The notes under the pieces: generated by a model | Seen by the model: the letters and a program-made list of their open reading frames with translations, nothing else | What the model was told of the DNA's origin: nothing | Database searches by the model: none | Program-made: the position numbers and the translations under genes | Shown here: positions 56,019-64,000 of the stretch, piece by piece | Layout of the letters: the number at the start of each line of letters is the position of its first letter | Numbering within the stretch: the stretch's first letter is position 1 | NCBI GenBank assembly: GCA_004009845.1 | Contig: RMBW01000001.1 | Location: 806,001-870,000 of the forward strand | Direction of reading: 5' to 3' | Source of the DNA: Davidsoniella eucalypti | Taxonomy: Eukaryota > Ascomycota > Sordariomycetes > Microascales > Ceratocystidaceae | Length of the DNA stretch: 64,000 nt

Positions 56019-58393
56019 CTATGATCTCTGTGTATAATATCGGGGAAGCCTATTCTCATGCTCCGTGTAAGGTTTACCAGCAGCCTCCCTCGCCATGTCG
56101 TTGACCCATTGCTCGTTTCCCTGGAGTCCAGTATTCATCCCATTCTTAGCCCATGTAGCAGCAAGATAGTACCAGCTCAAGGCATTGCCAACAGTGCCGA
56201 CTTCGTCACTAACTCCCGTACGAGCTGCCTTGCTCATGCGCTCCCACAGCTCCTCATCCTTGAATATGAGCATAAGGTAGCTTGCGACGGCCTTCACATC
56301 GCCATAAGAAACTAGGAAGCCATTTTCCTTATCTTTGACCTGTAGTGGAATACCACCTGACTTGGTTGTAATCACAGGCCGGCCAGCATGTAGTGCCTCA
56401 CTGACTTTGATTTCGAATCCCTCCCGAGACGACAGCTGCAGCACGACGTGGGCATTAGCAATCATTGTATTCAACAACTGATCATTTGGATCTAGCCTCA
56501 TGACACTGATGTCTGATGCAATGTCCGGGTATGATGTCTCAATGAGGTTCAGTGTGTTGTCATAGATAATGTTGCCATCTGGGTCGTCAACGGAACCGTT
56601 TCCACACACTACAAGTTGGGGGATATCTTCTAGATTTTCTTTTGCACAACGCTTGCGGAACTCGGCGTAGCTGTGTACAACAAAATCAATGCCTTTGGCA
56701 GGGTCGAAGCGTGCGACTTGGATGATGTATTTGCGTGCTGGGTAGGCGAGCTCAACCATATCCTGGCTGTGGCATGCATTGTTGTATATATGTCCATAGT
56801 AGCTAGAGTCCCATGGATTTAGTGGCTTGTTCAAGCCGTCAAGCCTTAAAAACCGGTTAGTACCATAAGTGGTAGTTTGGGGTGGCTTTGATGGGCTACA
56901 TACCAATCTGTTGTAGCGGGAAGATATACAACCTTGTCCTTGGGGATGTTATTAGGGACAAATTGAGGAATTGGATGACTGATGAACATATCAGCTTGTT
57001 TGATATTGCCCCATAGGAAGTCCCAGGCTTCAGCCTGAGGCGATCCGATCTTATCGACCAAGTCACTCCGAATTTGAATGTGTGAGCGATATAGAACTGG
57101 GCGGTTTGGTGTCCGACTCTTGATAAGTGGAATCAAGCCTGGCATCTGAGGATCATCAATCTACAACTTGTTAGTGTGTGGGAAGTTGTACAGACATATC
57201 AGCAATTTTTTGCATGAGCTACTAACCATGATGACATCAGCGCCACCGTCTTCTGGGGCGCAAAGAGGGCCGCCTTCAAAAAACCAATATCGATTGGCAT
57301 TATCGGTGATCCAATCTATGATGAGATTCTGCTCAGCCTGGGTAATACGCTGATCCGGGTGACTAACGCCTTGCAGGATGTTATGCATGTTCTTTGTGAT
57401 GCGGAATATACCCAGCTTGGGCTTGGGGACTAAAATATTGGCATTGGTAAGTTTCTTATCATATCAAGAGTTATAAGGGGCTTACTTACCGTACCAAGTC
57501 AGATCAACACCAATGGTACGGGAGAATCGGACGAGAGCATGTCGCATCAAGGCAACACCACCACCTTGCGGTGTACTGCTGAAGAAGGCAATCTTTGTTT
57601 TACTGCTCTTAAGCTGCTTAGCAAAGTACATCATTGCGTCCCAGGTAGGCACTCCACAAGTATCCTTGAAGTTCTGTGTAGTAGCTAAGATAGCTCTGAA
57701 ATCACAGTCCGACTGGACGATACCTCTGAAGCCGACTTGAAGGAGAGGGACCAGGGAAGGACCAAAATGCCTAGATATAGTGTTAGTATATCGTGCCTTG
57801 ATCTTCAAGATTGCAATATAGCTCACATCAAGCACTTTCGTGCCATTGAATCAGCCTGTTCTTCAACATTCTTGATGTCCCAAAATTTATTCTGGCCTGA
57901 ACCATCGTCGGTCCGCATTGTGATGGGGACTATGTCGAGTTCAAGCCATAATCTGGAGCATAGAGTTGGGCTCATGTATTTCAAGGTCACGGGAAGTCCG
58001 GCACCAATAAACTTGGTGAAATTTTCGTGTTCATAACGTGTTACTTCATCGATGATGTGCTGCGCAAGGACATCTTCCTCGGAAGTACGGGAGTCGTCAA
58101 GATCTATGTGCTTCACAGAGAAGTCTACTAGATAAGTAGTATCTTGTACAGCTAGGGCTACAACGGCAGTATGGTCATCGGAGAACACGGCTGATATACC
58201 TAGATATAGAGTCTTGTATAAATGTCAGCAGTGCCATCTTTATAGTAAAGGAAGGCTGATATCGACGTACTGTAAGAGGGATGCCGAAGCTCTTGTTTTC
58301 TTCTATCAAGACACTGAGCCGTTTCTTACGGTAGCTTGAAGAGTTGGATGTGAATTTATGAACAGACGGTCTTTTGGATGTAGAGCAACTCAT
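56019..58393 (-). CDS. ccg-9: Trehalose phosphorylase / trehalose synthase, GT4 family (CCG-9-like), copy B
   Basis: Six exons mirror copy A: 58393-58271, 58212-57827, 57770-57490, 57429-57227, 57160-56904, 56844-56019; 691 aa, same lengths throughout. The EX7E glycosyltransferase motif SREGFEIKVSEAL and the VARFDPAKGID block are unchanged. Nine residues differ from copy A (His/Gln, Asn/Asp, Asp/Gly, Ser/Thr, Cys/Arg, Glu/Lys, Arg/Ser, Val/Met, Ser/Tyr), about 98.7% identity, with no stop or frameshift. Intron 1 shows the same phase-required ACAAG acceptor (ends 58213) with a competing CTAG 13 nt further on. Both copies look functional; their promoters have diverged more than the coding regions, so expression may differ. 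Confidence 0.9.
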
Positions 58394-60069
58394 ATTGGAC
58401 AGTGATACAATCAATGCTTGGGTCGAAGATAAAGATCAACAACTTCATTGAACTGATCTTGGACACTATTTATATTCTTGTCTTGGTCTCCAAAGGGAGG
58501 CGATTTTCTCTGCTTACTACTAGATTACTTTACTTTTGATTCATACCACATATCTGCTCTATCCACAAACTAAGTCTACGTTTTGGTGGTGTGATGAGAT
58601 TGGTGCAACTGTCCATTTATTATTGCTTATTGTTGACTGATGATGACTACTTATGCTTACAAGATAGTACGATATGTTCTTGTGACTACTTGGGACCTCT
58701 TTCCACAATATAGATGGTATGACTTTCTTATTGAATACATGTAAATCGTATGGCAAATAAAATAAAATCAACAATTAGCCTCTAGGCATAGAAGAGCCTT
58801 GAATTAATGTTGGCCACTTCCGCCTGTGTTCCACATTACACAATATCATATATTTTTGTGAAAAAGGGTTTAGTTAACCCTAAACATGTCGTAGGGAAAA
58901 CAGTAAATTTTTGTTATATGTTACTCGAGATGCCGTCGGCAAATGCGTCGATGGTCGTATTCAAGATAAGCCTAGTATATTTTTTTGCGATTGATTTATT
59001 AACACTACAAGTTCATAGTAGGTAAAGTAAATCCTGGCAGTACATAAGATGGAGCCTATAAGAAACATCTTTATGACATACTTACTTACATCAAGAAGTT
59101 GTAAAGTTGCAAGGATTCGGAATTCGGGAGCTGTCTGTCAGACAAGTATATGGAATTTGAGGATAATGTTCTAGTCTGGTAGCTAAAGGACCGTAAGCTC
59201 TAGAGTTAAGAAACTTTAACGATATAGCTTGGGCGGAAATTCGGGAGCTGTGATGGCGACCAAGGCCCTTGATATACTTTGTTAGACACATCGTGAGTTG
59301 AGTGATTAGTGGGCATATTGTATATATTTGTAACTTTATTGGTCTATTTTTGATCATTGTTTGAACAGAAGGCATATTTATGTGGCATAAGTATGCGTCT
59401 GAAATTTGATGCCGTGTTATAGAACTGACGATGACTAAGCTAAGAAAGACATGTGTTTTATATATATATATATTTTCTTAGATGTTTAATTACACTGCAT
59501 GACTAGGGCATAGTTTTACTATGTAAGCAACGTTTGTGAAAAAAAAAATTAAAAAAGGATTGCACGTTAACGAAGAATTTTAATCATAAATGTAGATTAA
59601 ACGCATCGTTTGCGGTCGGATATCGAGAAATATCGAAACGAACGTTGATTTATATACTACATCTGTAATATATAGTAGGTATGGGCTGCGGATTTGAACC
59701 ACCGCTTACAGCTTCTTCTTTTTTGCCTTTTTGCTTGGTGAGTCGAATGTGCATTCCTGCAGCATTCAAGTAACGGGGTAATAGATAAGCTTTTGGCCTT
59801 TGTGTATTGTTGGTGACTCAAGTCGGGCAAATTCTTGGTATCGGAATTCAACCCGGTTCCGCTATTGAATTTGTTTAAATAGAAGGGCAAAGGACAGGCC
59901 ATAGAAAGCACACGGGTTCGCTAAACTGAAATAGCTTGAAATCAATCACACCTCGGAAAATCTCTCTTAAACACACCACATTGGTTTGCATCGGCATCGT
60001 TGATATCCAACAAATAATACCCCAAAAAGGCCTACAATAGCTTTATTTACCCTTGATCGATTCTACACC
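58394..60069. other. Divergent promoter region between trehalose phosphorylase copy B and argininosuccinate lyase
   Basis: 1.7 kb. The first 500 bp belongs to arm B. The remainder is AT-rich (TATATATATATATTT at about 59459) and contains a short direct repeat AATTCGGGAGCTGT at about 59120 and 59238. A tRNA-like T-arm at about 59678-59710 has no matching acceptor partner. No gene seen. Confidence 0.4.
59814..59820 (+). promoter_or_regulatory. Gcn4/CPC1-type site upstream of argininosuccinate lyase
   Basis: TGACTCA, the exact general amino-acid-control element, lies 250 bp before the argininosuccinate lyase ATG. A related TGAGTCG is at about 59739. In Neurospora and yeast, arginine biosynthetic genes are regulated through such sites, so the placement makes functional sense. 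Confidence 0.6.
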
Positions 60070-61681
60070 ATGTCCTCCGACACGAAACCTGGCGAAAATA
60101 TGCTCTGGGGTGGCCGCTTTACTGGTCAGTGCTTCTTCTTTATTGTCTTCCACCACCTTCCATCGTGCCTGCCTACGCCATTAATATGACACAACATAGC
60201 ACCAAGGTCTTGAAGCCGACGGCCATCTAGATCTAGCCCTAGTTTTGAGCCCGCCGACAGGAATATGGCATCAATAAACAGTTGCTCTTATGCCGACTAC
60301 TAAATTCTGGCCAAAATATACTAACTGTAATTCTCCAGGCGGTCTGGACCCTCTGATGGTCGCCTACAACGAGAGCATTTACTTCGACCGGGTCCTCTAC
60401 AAGCAGGATATTCTGGGCAGTATTGCATTTGCCCGAGCTAATGCCAAGGGTGGCATCATCACACAGGCCGAATTTGAGAAGATCGAGGCTGGCCTACAGG
60501 CTGTGATGAAGGAGTGGGAGGCTGGCAACTTCAAGATCGTGCCAAGCGTTGACGAGGACATCCACACAGCCAATGAACGTAGACTAGGCGAGATAATCGG
60601 CAAAGATGTAGCTGGTAAGCTGCACACCGGCCGCTCTCGCAACGAGCAAATCGCCACCGACATGCGCATGTGGCTGCGCGACGAGATGCGGAAGATCGAG
60701 AAGTGCCTAGTCGATTTCCTAGGTGTTATTGCCGCGCGCGCAGAAAACGAGGTCGATTATGTCATGCCAGGCTACACTCACCTACAGCGTGCCCAGCCTA
60801 TCCGCTGGAGTCACTGGATGCTATCGTACGGTTTTGCGTTTGCCAGTGATCTGGAACGTCTGCGTGAGGTAATCAAGCGCGTTAACCGTAGCCCACTTGG
60901 ATGTGGTGCTTTGGCGGGAAATCCCTTCGGGATCGACCGTGACATGATGTGCAAAGAGCTTGGCTTTGATAGTCTTCTTTGGAACTCGATGGGCGCCGTG
61001 GCAGACCGTGACTTCGTAGCTGAGTTTCTACAGTGGGGATCGATGCTGATGCTACACATCTCACGCTGGGCCGAGGACCTCATCATCTACTCGACTGGAG
61101 AGTTCAACTTTGTCCGATTGGCTGATGCGTACTCAACCGGATCATCATTGATGCCGCAGAAGAAAAACCCTGACAGTCTCGAGCTGCTGCGGGGCAAGAG
61201 CGGTCGTGCCATGGGCCACTGTGTTGGTCTAATGACCACTCTAAAGGGTCTACCCAGCACTTACAACAAGGATCTACAAGAATCAGTCGAGCCCATGCTA
61301 GACCACGTCAAGACGGTTAGCGACAGCATCCAGATTGCCAATGGCGTACTAGCCACACTCACTGTGCAGCCTGCCAAGATGGCAGCGTCATTGGACCCTT
61401 TCATGTTGGCCACCGATGTTGCCGACTACTTGGTTCGCAAGGGCGTGCCCTTCCGTGAAACCCATCACATCTCAGGCCGCCTAGTTGCGCTTTCAGAAAA
61501 CACTGGCACGCCCATGAACGAGCTTACATACGAACAAGTCGCTCAAGTCGACAGCCGCTTCGAAAAGGACATTGCCGAAGTATTTAACTATGAAAAGAGT
61601 GCCGAGGCCCGCAGTGCCAAGGGTGGTACAAGCAAGGCTACGGTCCTAGAGCAGGTCGCTGTGCTGAAATCGATGCAGTAG
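60070..61681 (+). CDS. Argininosuccinate lyase
   Basis: Two exons, 60070-60124 (MSSDTKPGENMLWGGRFTG) and 60339-61681, phase 1; 465 aa, normal for the family. It cleaves argininosuccinate to arginine and fumarate, the last step of arginine synthesis in the cytosol. Fumarase/lyase superfamily signatures are complete: LWGGRFTGGLDPLM across the junction, DEDIHTANERRLGEIIG, GKLHTGRSRNEQIATDMRMW, PGYTHLQRAQP and the flexible-loop signature SSLMPQKKNPDSLEL with its catalytic Ser. The intron is 214 nt with GTCAGT donor and ctaac branch, unusually long here. A TGACTCA site 250 bp upstream fits cross-pathway control. The yeast orthologue is ARG4. Confidence 0.95.
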
Positions 61682-62133
61682 GGGGATAGACCTTGTATAA
61701 GTGGGGAAGAATACTCTATAGAATTCAGCTCGGCATTTGGTATAGCCCTGCACAAACTCACATAATTATAAAAAGAACATCAATAAAAACAACAGGGAAA
61801 TCTACCATTCAGCATTTTAAGCCACAAACAAGGCTTTAGCTCACCATAAGCTTTCCAAGGTTGAGTCATAGCGGTTACGTCTACCAATAGCTATATTATA
61901 TTATAAAATATGTTTCTTGTAACGTCAAAGCATATATTATGTACATGTAGAAGTATAATTATTCTAATGCACTCTGTTTTGAAGTCTGTTGACATATTCT
62001 TGATCTCATTATACAAAGTGTCGATATTGATCGCAAACTGACGAAATACGTGGTGAAGCAGGTCGACCCTATAGATGCAAAATCGTATGTGCTAGTGGAT
62101 ACAGATCATTCGTATAAGGGACTTCCTATCTTC
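61682..62133. other. Spacer between argininosuccinate lyase and the amidase pseudogene
   Basis: AT-rich 3'UTR and promoter DNA. The amidase frame is open upstream of its first ATG from about 62050, without another ATG. Nothing else seen. Confidence 0.4.
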
Positions 62134-63850
62134 ATGACTACATATTGTATTCTTGTCATGTCTTACAGCATTTTTACAAGGGGGGTTTTCCGCTCTGGTA
62201 GCGACATCAATGAAAGAGATGTTACCACTGAGGAACTCTTTCCCAGTGGTGAATTCCAACTGGAGAAAGCAACCATCGACGACATGCAAAAGGCAGTGAC
62301 TAACGGCACCCTAACCGCCGTCGAGTTAGCCACTTGCTATCTCCAGCGGACTGAACAAACTAACAAGTATCTGAAGTGTGTGCTGCTGTTGACATCACCA
62401 TAGTATTCCTATATGCTAACTCATAACTCTTAGCCCTGTCATGGGGGTACCCTGATTTGATGGCTATTGCTACCCAGATGGACATGGAGCCTCCGGAAGG
62501 CAAAGTACGTGGCCCACTCCATGGCATTCCGTTCCTAGTCAAAGATAACATCGCGACTAAGGACTCTATGGAGACCACAGCCGGTAGCCTAGCACTACTT
62601 GGTAGCGTCGTGCCCCGTGATGCCTTCGTGGTGTCTAAGCTACGGGAAGCCGGCGCTGTCTTGTTCGGAAAGGCTACTATGAGTGAGCGGGCTGATATGC
62701 GCAGCACTAGCTCTATGGAGGGATACTCTGCCCGAGGCGGTCAAGCATGCAGTCCTTACAGCTTCAAAGAAAACCCCGGTGGTAGCAGCACTAGTAGTGC
62801 TACCTCGGTAGGCGCAAATGTGATTCCCTTTTCCCTTGGAACCGAGACCGATGGAAGTGGTGTGTATTCTTTCCCGTGTACACTCACTAGAGCAGCTACT
62901 AACTCATGTCTAATAGTCATCACCCCTGCCATGTGGAATTCTGTGGTTGGTTTAAAGCCTACTGTTGGCCGCACATCTAGAGCTGGGTAAGTCGACATAC
63001 TAGCTTCATGTATTCTTGCATCTGATAATTAACACATGTATGTGTAGTGTCATTCCCGAGTCTGAGCATATGGACAGCGTCGATACCTTTGTCGCACATT
63101 CTCGGACGCTGCGAATGCCTTTGATGTTATCTAGGGTGTTGATTCTCTTGATAACTATACCTATGGTAAGGACAATGCCATTCCGCCAAATGGATACCTA
63201 CCTTTGCTGTCTAATAAGAGCGCACTGAATGGTTTTGTGTTTTGTGTTCCCTGGGATAGCTTCTGGGTATATGCCATAGAGCAACAACGTGATATGTTTT
63301 GGGAGACTGTTCAGCTACTCCAACAGGCTGGCGCCATTGTCATCAACGACACGGAGATCCTGAACCACGGAACTATCGTCAGCCCTCAAGGTTGGAATTG
63401 GGACTATGGTACTACTCGTGGATACCGCAAAGAGTCAGAGCTGACCGTTGTCAAGGTCGACTTCTACAACAACATCAAGACCTATCTATCGGAACTCGAC
63501 AACACCGAGATTCGTTCCCTGAGGATCTTGTACAATTCAACCTTGACAATGTGGAACTTGAGGGTGGCCTTCCCAACGTACACCCCTCCTTCTGGTCTGG
63601 ACAAGATTTATTCCAAGCTTCTATGGAGACCAAGGGCGAGCGCAACGAAACCTATTGGCAAGCTCTAGGCTCCATTCAAAGCACTACCCATTCAGGCATT
63701 GACTATGCTTTGAACGGTGGTGACAAGGGCCACAAGGTCGATGGCCTTGTGCCTTCCGATGTCCTAAGAAGCGAGAACACTAGTGGGTATTATTTGCGTC
63801 TGTCACAAAACAATATGGTTGATATCTATCATTGGCATTGGCATTGCATC
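62134..63850 (+). pseudogene. Amidase (amidase-signature family) pseudogene
   Basis: Readable from ATG 62134 with several introns: one at about 62375-62433, 62861-62917 (restores GSVITPAMWN) and about 62988-63048. Amidase-signature elements are present: the catalytic Lys in PFLVKDNIATKD, the Gly/Ser-rich core NPGGSSTSSATSVGANVIPF and GTETDGS. After DSVDTF (about 63090) the frame shifts; the continuing frame has an in-frame TAG at about 63132 before GVDSLDNYTYGKDNAIPP. A second one-base shift falls at about 63522 (IRSL/EDLVQF). The protein stops matching the family after DGLVPSDV (about 63760), so the C-terminus is lost. It once encoded a fungal amide hydrolase. A 144-bp copy of its central part lies beside duplication arm A. 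Confidence 0.8.
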
Positions 63851-64000
63851 CAGTTTTCATTTCCTTTTGTCTGGTTGCATGGTTTTTGGTCATTTCCTTC
63901 TTCACATAGTTTGCCATAGTTATCTGATAGTTACTTTATCATCCTTTAATGCCATATTTAGCCCATAGCTAATGGCTATTCTTATTATCAATACTCGTTA
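63851..64000. other. Right edge of window
   Basis: AT-rich DNA beyond the last recognisable amidase sequence. No feature seen. Confidence 0.3.

Larger units (their letters stand above)
54650..58892 (-). repeat. Inverted segmental duplication, arm B
   Basis: Inverted counterpart of 34197-38463, about 4.24 kb, with SOD on + and trehalose phosphorylase on -. Similarity begins at about 54650 (CAGTGAATTTTG) and ends at about 58892 just past the block complementary to TTTAGGGTTAAC. All splice sites of both genes are conserved relative to arm A; only the trehalose phosphorylase intron 2 and intron 5 donors differ slightly (GTGAGC for GTAAGC, GTATGT for GTACGT). Confidence 0.93.

Noticed and set aside
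59678..59710. tRNA-like T-arm (complement reads GGTTCAAATCC followed by GCAGCCCATA)
   Set aside because: No matching 5' acceptor strand, D-arm or anticodon arm at the right distance, and the T-stem has a mismatch.

Overview
This window is nuclear DNA of a filamentous ascomycete (Pezizomycotina, probably a sordariomycete; the order is a guess). The signs are 50-80 nt introns with GTANGT donors, CTAAC/CTGAC branch sites and YAG acceptors, long pyrimidine-rich leaders, and fungal-specific proteins: a phosphorylase-NACHT receptor, XanA xanthine dioxygenase, Rxt3 and a CCG-9-type trehalose phosphorylase. I rebuilt exon structures by hand from splice signals and phase. I see no rRNA, convincing tRNA or CRISPR.

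Layout. 1-2086 (-): N-terminal part of an NLR-like receptor running off the left edge. 2087-4506: spacer holding a decayed Tad-like LINE fragment. 4507-5423 (+): Mediator subunit Med18, followed in frame by a 139-codon open extension behind a TAG stop. 6458-8196 (+): polynucleotide kinase 3'-phosphatase. 8349-9539 (-): gelsolin-repeat protein. 10305-11911 (+): Cys/His-repeat protein whose four introns all fall in the same repeat-terminal His codon. 15692-16100 (+) and 29258-30080 (+): two small proteins of unknown function flanking about 13 kb with no convincing gene. 30877-32192 (-): XanA. 32951-33574 (-): GINS subunit Psf3.

From 34 to 59 kb the main architectural feature is an inverted duplication of about 4.25 kb. 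Each arm carries an intact trehalose phosphorylase gene convergent with an intact mitochondrial Mn-superoxide dismutase gene (arm A about 34197-38463, arm B about 54650-58892). The 16 kb between the arms contains a predicted secreted or membrane protein of unknown function (41046-42896), SDHAF4/Sdh8 (43400-43828), the Rpd3L subunit Rxt3 with a 33-Gln tract (44452-48009), and a maltose/alpha-glucoside-type MFS transporter (51729-53619). It also contains several small transposon relics. Right of arm B lie argininosuccinate lyase (60070-61681), with a Gcn4/CPC1-type site upstream, and an amidase pseudogene (62134 to about 63850). A 144-bp fragment of that amidase abuts the outer edge of arm A, so the amidase locus is tied to the rearrangement.

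Functional links. Most genes are unrelated housekeeping functions: transcription (Med18, Rxt3), replication (Psf3), DNA repair (PNKP), complex II assembly (SDHAF4), arginine synthesis and purine catabolism. The duplicated pair is the exception. Trehalose metabolism plus Mn-SOD looks like a stress-tolerance pair whose dosage has been doubled.
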